Assembly: GCF_900095225.1 (NCBI RefSeq)
Contig: NZ_LT607416.1
Span: 175,033 to 239,032, forward strand
DNA length: 64,000 nucleotides
Direction of reading: 5' to 3'
Source of the DNA: Pseudomonas sp. UMAB-08
Lineage (GTDB): Bacteria; Pseudomonadota; Gammaproteobacteria; Pseudomonadales; Pseudomonadaceae
The position numbers were made by a program, and so were the translations under genes. Positions 9,294 through 18,733 of the stretch are shown here, piece after piece (positions within the stretch are counted from its first letter, which is position 1; each line of letters opens with the position of its first letter). Below the pieces are notes generated by a model. The model did not search any database. It saw only the letters and a list, made by a program, of their open reading frames with translations, and had not been told where the DNA came from.

Positions 9294-12193
9294 CGGCGTA
9301 CCTCGGCTTTTGTTCCGGCGGTACGTGCCTGGCGGCGTTCGTTGAGCAGGCGTTGTTGTTCGTCGCTGAATGCCTGGTAGCGTTTTTGCCACTCGGAAGG
9401 GTGGTAGACGCGGCTGACTTCCACGGCGGTGACCTTGTACTCCGGACAGTTGGTGGCCCAGTCGGAGTTGTCGGTGGTGATGACGTTGGCCCCCGATTCA
9501 GGGAAGTGGAAGGTGGTGTACACCACGCCTGGGGCGACCCGTTCGGTGACCCGCGCACGCAACACGGTCTGTCCGGCGCGGCTGCCGATGCCGACCCAGT
9601 CACCTTCGTTGATGCCACGGCTCTCGGCGTCGGTCGGGTGGATTTCCAGGCGGTCTTCGTCGTGCCAGGCGACGTTCTCGGTACGCCGGGTCTGGGCGCC
9701 AACGTTGTACTGGCTGAGGATGCGCCCCGTGGTCAGCAGCAGCGGATAGCGATTGTTGACCTTTTCTTCGGTGGGCACGTAGCCGGTGAGCATGAAGCGC
9801 CCCTTGCCGCGCACGAATTCCTCGATGTGCATGGTCGGCGTGCCGTCCGGTGCTGCGTCGTTGCACGGCCATTGCAGGCTGCCGTGGCTATCCAGTGCGG
9901 CGTAGCTGACGTTGCTGAAGGTCGGCGTCAGGCTGGCGATTTCATCCATGATTTCCGACGGGTGCTGGTAGTTCATCGGGTAACCCAGGGCGTTGGCCAA
10001 CGCTACGGTGCCTTCCCAGTCGGCCTTGCCGCCCAGCGGTTCCATGACCTTGCGCACTCGAGAGATGCGCCGCTCGGCGTTGGTGAAGGTGCCGTCTTTT
10101 TCCAGGAACGAGCTGCCCGGCAGGAACACGTGGGCGAACTTGGCGGTTTCGTTGAGGAAAATGTCCTGCACCACGATGCATTCCATAGCCGACAGGGCCG
10201 AGGTGACGTGCTGGGTATTGGGGTCGCTCTGGGCGATGTCTTCGCCCTGGCAATACAAGCCCTTAAAGCTGCCGTCCAGAGCTGCCTCGAACATGTTGGG
10301 GATGCGCAGGCCCGGGTCGGGTTGCAAGGTGACGTTCCAGGCCTGTTCGAACTGGGCCCGTACCACCTCGTTGGAGATGTGCCGGTAGCCAGGCAGCTCG
10401 TGGGGGAAGGAGCCCATGTCGCAGGAACCCTGAACGTTGTTCTGCCCACGCAGCGGGTTCACGCCCACGCCTTCGCGGCCGATGTTGCCCGTGGCCATGG
10501 CCAGGTTGGCGATGCCCATGACCGCCGTGCTGCCCTGGCTGTGCTCGGTGACGCCGAGGCCATAGTAGATCGCGGCATTGCCACCGGTGGCATACAGACG
10601 GGCGGCGGCACGGATGTCGGCAGCGGCGACACCGCAGATGGCGCCAAGGGCTTCCGGCGAGTTTTCCGCGCGGCTGACGAACTCGCGCCAGTGGGCGAAA
10701 TCGCTGCCCTCGCAACGGGCGTCGATAAAGGCCTGATTGAGCAGGCCTTCGGTGACGATGACGTGGGCCAGGGCGTTGAGCATGGCGACGTTGGTGCCCG
10801 GGCGCAGGGCCAGGTGCAGTTCGGCGCGGGCATGCACCGAGTCCACCAGATCAATGCGGCGTGGGTCGATGACAATCAGCCGCGCGCCTTCACGCAGGCG
10901 GCGTTTGAGCTGGGAGGCGAACACCGGGTGGGCGTCGCTGGGGTTGGCGCCCATCACCAGGATCACGTCGGCCTGCATCACCGAGTCGAAACTCTGAGTG
11001 CCAGCGGACTCGCCAAGGGTTTGTTTCAGGCCATAGCCGGTCGGCGAGTGGCAGACCCGCGCACAGGTGTCGACGTTGTTGTTGCCAAACGCGGCGCGCA
11101 CCAGCTTCTGCACCAGGTAGGTTTCTTCGTTGGTGCAGCGGCTGGAGGTGATGCCACCAATGGAGTCGCGGCCGTATTTTTGCTGCAGTCGGCGGAATTC
11201 GCTGGCGGCGTAGGTCACCGCCTCATCCCAGCTGACTTCCTGCCAAGGGTCGTTGATGTGCTGGCGGATCATCGGCGTGGTGATGCGATCCGGGTGGGTG
11301 GCGTAGCCCCAGGCAAAGCGCCCTTTGACGCAGGAGTGGCCGTGGTTGGCGTGGCCGTTTTTGTCTGGAACCATGCGCACCAGTTTGTCGCCTTTCATCT
11401 CGGCGCGGAACGAGCAGCCCACGCCGCAATAGGCGCAGGTGGTGATCACGCTGCGTTCGGGCTGACCCAGTTCGACCACGCTTTTTTCCATCAGGGTCGC
11501 GGTGGGGCAGGCCTGCACACAGGCGCCGCAGGACACGCATTCCGAGTCGAGAAAGTTCTCGCCACCAGCGGCCGCGACCCGGGATTCGAAACCGCGCCCG
11601 GTAATCGTCAGGGCAAAGGTGCCCTGGGTTTCTTCGCAGGCGCGCACGCAGCGGTTGCAGACGATGCACTTGCTCGGGTCGTAGTCGAAGTAGGGGTTGG
11701 AGGTGTCCTTCACGTCGGCCAGATGGTTGTCGCCTTCATAGCCGTAACGTACCTCCCGCAGGCCGACTTGGCCGGCGACGGTTTGCAGCTCGCAGTTGCC
11801 GTTGGCCGAGCAGGTCAGGCAGTCCAGCGGGTGATCGGAGATGTACAGCTCCATGACGTTGCGGCGCAGGGTGGCGAGCTTCGGCGTCTGGGTGTGCACG
11901 CTCATGCCTTCGCTGACCGGCGTGGTGCAGGACGCCGGGTAGCCGCGCATGCCGTCGATCTCCACCAGGCACATGCGGCACGAGCCGAAGGCTTCCAGGC
12001 TGTCGGTGGCACACAGTTTGGGGATGGTAGTGCCCAGCAGCGCTGCGGCGCGCATCACCGAGGTCCCTTCGGGCACGCTGATGCTGCGGCCGTCGATGTT
12101 CAGGGTGACCTGCACCTGGCTGTCGCGGGCCGGGGTTCCAAGGTCAAGAGTGCCCAGATTGATATCGGTTTTCGGGTCGAAGAGAGTAATCAT
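9290..12193 (-). CDS. fdsA: NAD-dependent formate dehydrogenase, alpha (catalytic) subunit
   Basis: 967 residues from the ATG at 12193, which overlaps the fdsB stop; an in-frame upstream start is rejected. The N-terminal ferredoxin-like domain carries the [2Fe-2S] cysteines (CxxxC pattern in FGSCRMCLVE) and two [4Fe-4S] segments (CIVCNRCVRAC; CVSCGACVQACPT). A further cluster (CAYCGVGC) opens the molybdopterin domain. The active-site Cys is in CARVCHSPT, followed by His. The C-terminal MopB domain includes YPLLLTTGRILSQYN. The subunit oxidises formate to CO2 at a bis-pyranopterin Mo (or W) centre and passes electrons to FdsB. Cys rather than selenocysteine is encoded. Confidence 0.95.
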   Translation of the reverse strand: MITLFDPKTDINLGTLDLGTPARDSQVQVTLNIDGRSISVPEGTSVMRAAALLGTTIPKLCATDSLEAFGSCRMCLVEIDGMRGYPASCTTPVSEGMSVHTQTPKLATLRRNVMELYISDHPLDCLTCSANGNCELQTVAGQVGLREVRYGYEGDNHLADVKDTSNPYFDYDPSKCIVCNRCVRACEETQGTFALTITGRGFESRVAAAGGENFLDSECVSCGACVQACPTATLMEKSVVELGQPERSVITTCAYCGVGCSFRAEMKGDKLVRMVPDKNGHANHGHSCVKGRFAWGYATHPDRITTPMIRQHINDPWQEVSWDEAVTYAASEFRRLQQKYGRDSIGGITSSRCTNEETYLVQKLVRAAFGNNNVDTCARVCHSPTGYGLKQTLGESAGTQSFDSVMQADVILVMGANPSDAHPVFASQLKRRLREGARLIVIDPRRIDLVDSVHARAELHLALRPGTNVAMLNALAHVIVTEGLLNQAFIDARCEGSDFAHWREFVSRAENSPEALGAICGVAAADIRAAARLYATGGNAAIYYGLGVTEHSQGSTAVMGIANLAMATGNIGREGVGVNPLRGQNNVQGSCDMGSFPHELPGYRHISNEVVRAQFEQAWNVTLQPDPGLRIPNMFEAALDGSFKGLYCQGEDIAQSDPNTQHVTSALSAMECIVVQDIFLNETAKFAHVFLPGSSFLEKDGTFTNAERRISRVRKVMEPLGGKADWEGTVALANALGYPMNYQHPSEIMDEIASLTPTFSNVSYAALDSHGSLQWPCNDAAPDGTPTMHIEEFVRGKGRFMLTGYVPTEEKVNNRYPLLLTTGRILSQYNVGAQTRRTENVAWHDEDRLEIHPTDAESRGINEGDWVGIGSRAGQTVLRARVTERVAPGVVYTTFHFPESGANVITTDNSDWATNCPEYKVTAVEVSRVYHPSEWQKRYQAFSDEQQRLLNERRQARTAGTKAEVRR

Positions 12194-13752
12194 TGGTCGG
12201 CCTCCGGGGCCAGCAGACCGAAGTCGGCGGGGAAGTGCTTGAGGGCGCTGGCCACCGGATAGGAGGTCATGCCGCCCAACGCGCACAGCGAACCGTAAAG
12301 CAGGGTGTCGCACAGATCCTTGAGGATGATCGCCTGCGCATCACGACCGCTCTGGTCAGGCGCGGCCAGCAGGCGGTCAATCACCTCCACGCCCCGGGTC
12401 GAGCCGATGCGGCAGGGGGTGCATTTGCCACAGGACTCCTCGGCACAAAACTGCATCGCAAAGCGCGCCATGCGGGCCATGTCCAGGCTGTCATCAGCCA
12501 CCACCACACCCCCGTGACCGAGCATCGCGCCGATGGCGGCGAAGGCTTCGTAATCCAGCGGCGTGTCGAATTGCCCTGGTGGCACCCAGGCGCCGAGTGG
12601 GCCGCCAACCTGGGCGGCCTTCAGCGGCCGGCCACTGGCGGTACCACCGCCGTAGTCTTCCACCAGTTCCCGCAGGGTCAGGCCAAAGGCCCGTTCTACC
12701 AGGCCGCCGTGACGAATATTGCCCGCCAGTTGGAAGGGCATGGTGCCCAGGGAGCGGCCCATGCCGTAATCGCGATAGAACTGCGCGCCCTTGGCCAGAA
12801 TCAGCGGCACCGAGGCCAGGGTCAGCACGTTATGCACCAGGGTCGGCAGACCGAACAGACCTTTCAGGGCGGGGATCGGTGGCTTGGCGCGGACAATCCC
12901 GCGCTTGCCTTCGAGAGAGTCCAGCAGCGCGGTTTCCTCACCGCAGATGTAAGCGCCAGCACCGACGCGTACTTCCATATCGAAGGCCTGGCCGCTGCCG
13001 CCGACATTGGCGCCGAGGTAACCGGCGGACCGGGCGATGTCCAGCGCCTCGCGCAGCGTGGCCACGGCCTGTGGATATTCCGAGCGCACATAGATGTAGC
13101 CGTAGCTGGCCCCGACAGTGAGACCGGCAATGGCCATGCCTTCGATCAGCAGGAAGGGGTCGCCTTCCATCAACATGCGATCGGCGAAGGTACCGGAGTC
13201 GCCTTCGTCGGCGTTGCACACAATGTATTTCTGCGCAGCCTGGGTGCCGCGCACCGTGCGCCATTTGATCCCGGCCGGGAAAGCCGCGCCGCCACGGCCA
13301 CGCAGACCCGAATCGAACACGGCGGTCGCGGTCTGCTCGCCGCCCAGGGCGATGGCCTGGGTCAAGCCCTCGAAGCCGCCGTGGGCCCGGTAATCCTCCA
13401 GGGACAGCGGCCGGGTAATACCGGCGCGGGCAAACAGCAGGCGTTGTTGAGTCTTCAGATAAGGCAACTCTTCCACCCGCCCCAAGGCCAGTGGATGGGC
13501 GGACGGTTCGCCTTGCAGCGCATCGAGCAAGGACGGCACATCGGCAGCGGTCAGCGGGCCGAAGCCGATACGGCCTTGCGGGCTGTCCATTTCCAGCAGC
13601 GGTTCCAGCCAGTACAGGCCGCGCGAGCTGGTGCGTTGCAGGTCCAGCGGCAGATTGCGTTCCCGGGCCTGAGTGGCAAGGGCCACGGCCACCTCATCGG
13701 CACCCACGGCACGGGCAACAGAGTCAATGGGCAGATAAAGGCACGGCATCAT
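12190..13752 (-). CDS. fdsB: NAD-dependent formate dehydrogenase, beta (NuoF-like) subunit
   Basis: 520 residues from the ATG at 13752, which overlaps the fdsG stop (ATGA); the next codon is also ATG. An N-terminal thioredoxin-like extension precedes the NuoF-like core: DSGLRGRGGAAFPAGIKW for FMN/NADH binding, CNADEGDSGTFADR, and the [4Fe-4S] motif ESCGKCTPCRIG. It takes electrons from FdsA/FdsG through FMN to NAD+. Its position between fdsG and fdsA is the usual order. Confidence 0.93.
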   Translation of the reverse strand: MMPCLYLPIDSVARAVGADEVAVALATQARERNLPLDLQRTSSRGLYWLEPLLEMDSPQGRIGFGPLTAADVPSLLDALQGEPSAHPLALGRVEELPYLKTQQRLLFARAGITRPLSLEDYRAHGGFEGLTQAIALGGEQTATAVFDSGLRGRGGAAFPAGIKWRTVRGTQAAQKYIVCNADEGDSGTFADRMLMEGDPFLLIEGMAIAGLTVGASYGYIYVRSEYPQAVATLREALDIARSAGYLGANVGGSGQAFDMEVRVGAGAYICGEETALLDSLEGKRGIVRAKPPIPALKGLFGLPTLVHNVLTLASVPLILAKGAQFYRDYGMGRSLGTMPFQLAGNIRHGGLVERAFGLTLRELVEDYGGGTASGRPLKAAQVGGPLGAWVPPGQFDTPLDYEAFAAIGAMLGHGGVVVADDSLDMARMARFAMQFCAEESCGKCTPCRIGSTRGVEVIDRLLAAPDQSGRDAQAIILKDLCDTLLYGSLCALGGMTSYPVASALKHFPADFGLLAPEADQ

Positions 13753-14225
13753 GCGTCCTCCTGGCAAGCGTCGAGCAGGGCATCCAGGTGCTCGGCACTG
13801 AGCCGCGCATGCACCTGGCCATCCAGCTCCAGGGCGGGCGAACAGGCGCAGGCGCCGAGGCAATACACCGGGCGCATACTGATGTTGCCGTCGGCACTGC
13901 TGCCGTGGTCGTCCAGTTGCAGGCGCTCGCGCAATTGCGCGGCAAGCTGCTCGGCGCCGCGGCTCTGGCAGGACTCGGCCCTGCACAGACGCAGGATATG
14001 CCGGGCCGGGGGCGCGGTGCGGAAGTCATGGTAGAAGCTGATCACCCCGCGAACCTCGGCCTGACTCTGGTTCAGGGCGTGGGCAATCTCGGGGATGGCG
14101 GCATCCGGGATGTAACCGATGCCCTCCTGAATCTCATGAAGGATCGGCAACAGCGCGCCGGGGCAGCCCTTGTGGCGCTCCAGCAGGCTGTTGACCATCG
14201 GCAGGTGCAACATCTCATCAGGCAT
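13749..14225 (-). CDS. fdsG: NAD-dependent formate dehydrogenase, gamma (NuoE-like) subunit
   Basis: 158 residues from the ATG at 14225, preceded by GAGGAA; an in-frame ATG 72 bp upstream lacks this site. The NuoE fold is clear: LLPILHEIQEGIGYIP, then [2Fe-2S] ligands in LCRAESCQ and in CLGACACSP. This subunit relays electrons near FdsB. It is the first gene of the fdsGBAD operon. The roughly 310 bp upstream to the nrsF-like gene hold no convincing gene and presumably contain the operon promoter. Confidence 0.93.
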   Translation of the reverse strand: MPDEMLHLPMVNSLLERHKGCPGALLPILHEIQEGIGYIPDAAIPEIAHALNQSQAEVRGVISFYHDFRTAPPARHILRLCRAESCQSRGAEQLAAQLRERLQLDDHGSSADGNISMRPVYCLGACACSPALELDGQVHARLSAEHLDALLDACQEDA

Positions 14226-14537
14226 ACAGCATTCCTCACGATCACGGGCAAACCAGGCGGTCGCCGGTTGTCCGAAAGTGTCGGCTGCGGCACTCATGCC
14301 ACGTCACGGTATCGTGGCATGTTCAGGCCGTTGGCCAGGGCACCCTTGGCGGGCATCTTGTTGGGCCCGATGCGGTCTTCGCCGCACCTCTTCAGGGCAT
14401 AAAAGGCAGCTTGCCACGCCGCCTTTGATTCAACCGCACCAAAGCGACGTGCTCGGTTCTTTCTACGACCATGGGTTGAGTCTAGAAGAGGGTGGCCCAA
14501 AGCGTCGTCCCTGAATGGACGTTCGCCCACCGGTTTG

Positions 14538-15179
14538 CTACCAGCGAAGCCATCTCGGCCCGAGTAACGCGCCTATGGCTGTAGGTACTAACATGCCCAG
14601 CAAGTACCAAGCACCCCAAAATGGAACCTCCATCTCTGGGCAATGCAGGCAATAGGCAAGCGTAGCCATCGCACCCGCCAGCAATCCGCCACAGGCACCG
14701 GCGAGTTTCAGGCGTGTGGGTGCTAGCCCGCGCAGGGCCCAGAAAACGGCAATGAATCCAGGGATCGAAAGCAAGGTGATGTTGAGCGCACACACCCGCC
14801 ACGTCTTGCCAAGGATCACTGCGACGCGCATATCAGGGGCGACTGCTACGAGGACATAGAGAGCACCTGCCCACACCGCTGCAATCGCTGCCACGATCAG
14901 GAGTTTTCCCCAGCCCGGCGTCATTCCTGGTCTCGCCAGTCGCATCACCACACTCAAAGCACCGATCATCAGGCTCAGCGGAAAGGCGATCTTCGCCCAG
15001 AAGATCGGCGTTGCCGCCACCGTGGCCAAGTCTGGACGAACGCCCAGTACGATCATCACCAGCAAGGTGGCAGTCACAAGACCAACGAGTACCGCGACAA
15101 CGAAGCGCTTGGCAAGCGCATGCCGGTCGACCGGCGTGACCCCGGACGCGAGCATGGAAATAAAATCATCAGTTTTCAT
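14538..15179 (-). CDS. nrsF: DUF1109 membrane anti-sigma factor (NrsF-like)
   Basis: 213 residues, with about six hydrophobic segments after a short cytoplasmic N-terminus (MKTDDFISMLASG). The pattern matches the DUF1109/NrsF family, which holds the ECF sigma factor SigF inactive at the membrane. It overlaps the sigma gene by 4 bp (ATGA). Paired cysteines near the C-terminus (AYCLHCPE) could sense metal or redox stress, as proposed for NrsF proteins. Confidence 0.85.
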   Translation of the reverse strand: MKTDDFISMLASGVTPVDRHALAKRFVVAVLVGLVTATLLVMIVLGVRPDLATVAATPIFWAKIAFPLSLMIGALSVVMRLARPGMTPGWGKLLIVAAIAAVWAGALYVLVAVAPDMRVAVILGKTWRVCALNITLLSIPGFIAVFWALRGLAPTRLKLAGACGGLLAGAMATLAYCLHCPEMEVPFWGAWYLLGMLVPTAIGALLGPRWLRW

Positions 15180-15748
15180 CGTGTACCTCTAATCATCTGC
15201 GCCAACGCCTTAAGCCCGCGGTGTACACCAATCTTTACGGCTGACTCTGACAACCCTGTCATCTGCGCGGTTTGCGTGACCGACAACCCTTCAAGCTTCA
15301 CGTGCACGATGGGTAGACGCTGACGCTCAGGCAATTGCTTCAACAACTTGTTCAGGTCTCGGGAGGCCTGCGCAGGTTCAAGATGGGGCTCGGCAAACAG
15401 TTCGGCCTCATCGTCGAGTGAGTCGTTGAACACCTCATGGCGTGACCTGCCTCGAAAAAAGTCCATGAGCTTGTAGCGTGTGATAGCAAAAACCCATGCC
15501 GTCAGGGGCTGATCCAGCCGGTACGTCTGGCGACCGTTATGAACGGCCAGCAAGACCTCTTGCAGCAAATCCTCGACTTCGCCGGGTTGTCGTTGAAGCC
15601 GGGTTCGCAAAAAACCGCGGACATGCCCGCTCAACTCCGAAAGGAATACCCGATAAGACCGTTCATCTCCGTTCAGGCCCGCGACGAAAAGGGCCTGGAG
15701 ATGGATCTCCCTGCTGCGTAACGCGTCGTTATGTGTAGTTCGTTCCAT
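15176..15748 (-). CDS. sigF: ECF sigma factor of the SigF/bufferin type
   Basis: 190 residues. Region 2 is at about 45-110 (VEDLLQEVLLAVHNGR, then PLTAWVFAITRYKLMDFFR), and region 4 at about 130-185 ends in GLSVTQTAQMTGLSESAVKIGVHRGLKAL. It is encoded head to head with the bufA1 operon and coupled to the anti-sigma gene. The start is doubtful: the GTAACC-N16-CGAA promoter (15739-15764) has its -10 element inside this frame, downstream of the annotated ATG. The conserved part begins near residue 16 (IHLQALFVAGL). A later non-canonical start or a second promoter upstream is therefore possible. Confidence 0.85.
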   Translation of the reverse strand: MERTTHNDALRSREIHLQALFVAGLNGDERSYRVFLSELSGHVRGFLRTRLQRQPGEVEDLLQEVLLAVHNGRQTYRLDQPLTAWVFAITRYKLMDFFRGRSRHEVFNDSLDDEAELFAEPHLEPAQASRDLNKLLKQLPERQRLPIVHVKLEGLSVTQTAQMTGLSESAVKIGVHRGLKALAQMIRGTR

Positions 15749-15764
15749 CGTCGGCTCTGGTTAC
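15739..15764 (-). promoter_or_regulatory. Probable ECF-SigF promoter of the sigma/anti-sigma operon
   Basis: On the minus strand GTAACC (15764-15759) and CGAA (15742-15739) are separated by exactly 16 bp, identical in layout to the site before bufA1. This matches the GTAACC-N16-CGAA consensus I recall for Caulobacter SigF. The -10 lies inside the annotated sigma coding frame. Confidence 0.65.
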
Positions 15765-15895
15765 ACGGCGTATAAAAAATTCTGAACCTACATGACGCAA
15801 TTATGAATGGCGGGCTGCGGATCATGCTTGCGGTCGAGGGCATTAGGCAACCAACAGGTTAATTTTGCGATTTTGAAAAATATTTTGCGATGGAT

Positions 15896-15921
15896 GTAAC
15901 CGGATGTGAAAAGCCAGCGAA
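15896..15921 (+). promoter_or_regulatory. Probable ECF-SigF promoter of the bufferin operon
   Basis: GTAACC (15896-15901), 16 bp spacer, CGAA (15918-15921), about 78 bp before the bufA1 start. It shares its elements and spacing with the divergent site at 15739-15764, which suggests the ECF factor encoded next door drives this operon and itself. Confidence 0.75.
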
Positions 15922-15998
15922 CTACCTTACGGATCTCAAGCACAGGGCACTCCTGCACTGATGCGACGACCGCTAATCATGACCCCGGAGAAACAACC

Positions 15999-16271
15999 AT
16001 GAACACTCTGAAACTTGCCGCTCTCGCCATTGCCTTCTCGTCCTTCGCCGCTGGTGCCATCGCCGCAGAAACCCCAGCCGCAGCAGGCGCCATGGAAAAA
16101 TGCTACGGCGTCGCCATGGCCGGCCACAACGATTGCAAGGCCGGGGCCGGTACCACCTGCGCAGGCACCGCCAAAATGGATTATCAGCCTAATGCTTGGA
16201 AAAACGTCCCGGCGGGTACTTGCACCACCATCAAGACGCCAAAAGGCATGGGTACTCTCGCACCAATCTAA
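15999..16271 (+). CDS. bufA1: Bufferin precursor peptide BufA1 (DUF2282)
   Basis: 90 residues from the ATG at 15999 (CCGGAG 9 bp upstream). A signal peptide (residues 1-22, ending AIA) shows export. The mature peptide has exactly four cysteines at 35, 46, 54 and 75, in the KCYGVA ... NDCKAG ... TTCAG ... GTCTTI pattern of DUF2282. In known bufferins, the MNIO enzyme turns central cysteines into thiooxazole groups and the peptide binds copper in the periplasm. Its neighbours bufB, bufC and doxX, and the SigF-type promoter, support this role. Confidence 0.9.
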   Translation: MNTLKLAALAIAFSSFAAGAIAAETPAAAGAMEKCYGVAMAGHNDCKAGAGTTCAGTAKMDYQPNAWKNVPAGTCTTIKTPKGMGTLAPI

Positions 16272-16299
16272 CGTCTACACCACGGGGCACACATCGATC

Positions 16300-17154
16300 A
16301 TGAAGACTCCACTTCAGATGGGGGCCGGACTCGGCCTTAAACCGAACCATTATCAGGACGCACTCGACTGCGCGGCTAAGGGTCTCTGGTTCGAAGTTCA
16401 TCCGGAAAACTACATGATCGGTGGTGGCCCCCGCCTGGCGTGGCTGGAAGCGATTGCAACCCGCCACCCACTGTCGTTGCACGGTGTATCACTCTCGCTG
16501 GCGGCCGACTGTCCGCCGGATGCAGAGCACTTGAAGCGTCTGAAAACGCTCGCCGATCACGTTCAACCCACGCTGATTTCCGAGCACCTGGCCTGGTCAG
16601 CCTGGCGCGGCCAGTATCATCCCGACCTGCTACCATTTCCCCGTACGGGCGAGGCATTGCGGCGTATCGCAAGCAATATCCAGTGCACGCAAGATGCTCT
16701 TGGACGTCGCATCGCGATCGAAAACCCGACCCATTATTTAAAGCTCGATGGCCATGACTACAGCGAACTCGACTTTCTGACCGAGCTGAGCGAGAGCACT
16801 GGCTGCGGGTTGCTGCTGGATGTCAATAACGTACACATCAGCGCCCATAACCTGGGCTTCGATGCAGCCGCCTATCTGGATGCCTTTCCGGCCAAGGCAA
16901 TCATGGAGATCCATCTGGCCGGATTCTCCGAGGATCCCGGAAATTCGACATTACTGATCGATACCCACGATGCCCCTATTGCTGCCGATGTCTGGTCTTT
17001 GTATGCGCGTTTAATCGAACGGATCGGCACGCGCCCGACACTGATCGAGCGTGACGACCACATTCCCGGCTTCGACGTTTTACTCGCCGAGCGCGACAGA
17101 GCACAGGCGCTATTGAATCGTGGGCAGAGCCCGCGAAGGGCGGTGGCGATATGA
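16300..17154 (+). CDS. bufB: MNIO-family enzyme BufB (DUF692)
   Basis: 284 residues from the ATG at 16300; the open frame extends upstream but overlaps bufA1. TIM-barrel DUF692 signature residues are visible: GAGLGLKPNHYQDAL, FEVHPENYM, LHGVSLSL, SEHLAWS, IENPTHYL, LLDVNNVHISAHN, EIHLAGF and the final IERDDHIPGF. The conserved His, Asp and Glu residues bind two or three irons. The enzyme should modify cysteines of BufA1 with O2. It follows bufA1 by 28 bp. Confidence 0.92.
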   Translation: MKTPLQMGAGLGLKPNHYQDALDCAAKGLWFEVHPENYMIGGGPRLAWLEAIATRHPLSLHGVSLSLAADCPPDAEHLKRLKTLADHVQPTLISEHLAWSAWRGQYHPDLLPFPRTGEALRRIASNIQCTQDALGRRIAIENPTHYLKLDGHDYSELDFLTELSESTGCGLLLDVNNVHISAHNLGFDAAAYLDAFPAKAIMEIHLAGFSEDPGNSTLLIDTHDAPIAADVWSLYARLIERIGTRPTLIERDDHIPGFDVLLAERDRAQALLNRGQSPRRAVAI

Positions 17155-17915
17155 GGCCATCACTCGAAAGCTTTCAGGATGCGTTCGTCGCGGCACTCTT
17201 TGACGCCGAACCATCCGAGATGATGTCGCTTACCCGACAGCCCGGTTTTGCGGTTTATCGCAACACCGTGATCAAAGGCGCAACCGATGCGTTAGTCGCC
17301 AATTTCCCGACCATAGAGCGCCTGGTTGGCACCGACTGGTTGCAAGGCGCAGCCGCCATCCACGCTCGGCTTTCGCCGCCAACGGATGCTCGGTTGCTGT
17401 ACTACGGAGCCGACTTTCCCGAGTTCCTCGACAGTTTTGAGCACGCACGAGACATGCCCTATCTGGGCGATGTTGCCCGTCTGGACCTGCTTTGGACACA
17501 CGTGCATTGCGCCGATGATGAGCCGGGCATTGAGATGAGCACCTTGGCGCACCTGGCCTCCACAGACCTTGCCAGTAGTCGGCTTACACCGCGGAGCGCC
17601 TGCCGCTGGATCTGGTTACCTGATTGTCCGGCCTACACGATCTGGCGCGTCAATCGCGAACAACTGCAAATGCCTGAAGAGCTCAATTGGCACGGAGAAG
17701 GCGCGCTTCTGACGCGAACGGCCGGTCGACTGCACTGGCAGGCGGCCAGTGCTGCCGACTGTGCCTTTCTTGACGCATGCGCGGCTCAACTGCCACTCGG
17801 TCTGGCAGCAGACAGAGCCATTGAAGTCGAACCTGACGTAAATCTGGAAAACCTCATTGTCCGCTTGGTGAGTGCTAACGCGTTCGCCGCTGCGAACCCA
17901 GGTCTTCCTTTCTGA
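17151..17915 (+). CDS. bufC: BufC/HvfC-type partner protein (DUF2063)
   Basis: 254 residues, overlapping bufB by 4 bp (ATGA). The N-terminal DUF2063 part includes LTRQPGFAVYRNTVIKGATDALVANFPTIERLVG shortened here to its key pattern F-x-V-Y-R-N-T; then LYYGADFPEFL and YLGDVARLDLLW. It is the usual partner of DUF692 enzymes and is thought to present the precursor peptide to the MNIO enzyme. No membrane segment. Confidence 0.9.
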   Translation: MRPSLESFQDAFVAALFDAEPSEMMSLTRQPGFAVYRNTVIKGATDALVANFPTIERLVGTDWLQGAAAIHARLSPPTDARLLYYGADFPEFLDSFEHARDMPYLGDVARLDLLWTHVHCADDEPGIEMSTLAHLASTDLASSRLTPRSACRWIWLPDCPAYTIWRVNREQLQMPEELNWHGEGALLTRTAGRLHWQAASAADCAFLDACAAQLPLGLAADRAIEVEPDVNLENLIVRLVSANAFAAANPGLPF

Positions 17916-17949
17916 AAGCCTGTTAATGACATAACGACGGAGCGCAATC

Positions 17950-18423
17950 ATGGACATCATCGGAACCAGCTCATACCCCCCTCATAAATACCTGCGTGGC
18001 ATTTGGAACCGTGTTGCAGGCCGACTGGATTCACTGATTAGCGATTCGCTGTTAGTGCTGATAGCCCGTATCGCCATCGCAGCCATTTTCTTTATGTCCG
18101 GGCGCACCAAAGTCACTGATTTTTTGACGATTACGCCGAGTACTTATGAGTTGTTCCGTACGGAGTATTCATTGCCCTTTATCTCCCCGGAACTGGCGGC
18201 GCACCTGTCGACCTACAGCGAGCACTTATTTCCCGTGCTTCTGGTGGTAGGTCTATTTACTCGGTTATCGGCGTTGGCATTGCTGGGCATGACGTTTGTC
18301 ATCGAGGTTTTTATCTACCCCGATGCCTGGCCAACTCACCTCTCCTGGGCGGGCCTGCTGCTGCTGATCGTCGCGCGCGGCGCAGGAGCCCTTTCGCTGG
18401 ATCGGCGACTGGGCATCCGATGA
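17950..18423 (+). CDS. DoxX-family membrane protein
   Basis: 157 residues with four hydrophobic segments. The DoxX pattern is clear: [21 protein letters not shown], then [20 protein letters not shown] and [18 protein letters not shown]. It lies 34 bp after bufC and is a common last gene of bufferin operons. It may take part in electron supply or in copper-related stress defence at the inner membrane. Exact role unknown. Confidence 0.88.
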   Translation: MDIIGTSSYPPHKYLRGIWNRVAGRLDSLISDSLLVLIARIAIAAIFFMSGRTKVTDFLTITPSTYELFRTEYSLPFISPELAAHLSTYSEHLFPVLLVVGLFTRLSALALLGMTFVIEVFIYPDAWPTHLSWAGLLLLIVARGAGALSLDRRLGIR

Positions 18424-18733
18424 TCCTTCGCCGGAGGGAGGAACACTCGGACAGGATTGTTGCAGGTAGCTCTCGGCAATCTGACGATGCACATCAAGTA
18501 TGAAAATGCGCCGTCATTCCCAGAGAAAAGCCCCTTCACCCACTAACGATCCAGGGTGCCCTCATGCAGGGGCGCGCGCCTGGCGTGCACGCGCATTGCG
18601 CTCGGAATGTGCAACTAAACAAGCGAACCCGGCAACCTGTTTATCGTCGGCCACTTCATCCTTGGCGCGATACGCATCATGCCAACACAACGCCCGCTTT
18701 CCGTCAGGAAATCGTAGCCTTCAGGTGACACAG

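Noticed and set aside
9353-12262. 969-codon open frame antisense to fdsA
   Set aside because: It mirrors the GC-rich codons of a clear formate dehydrogenase gene and its product has no domain; typical shadow frame.
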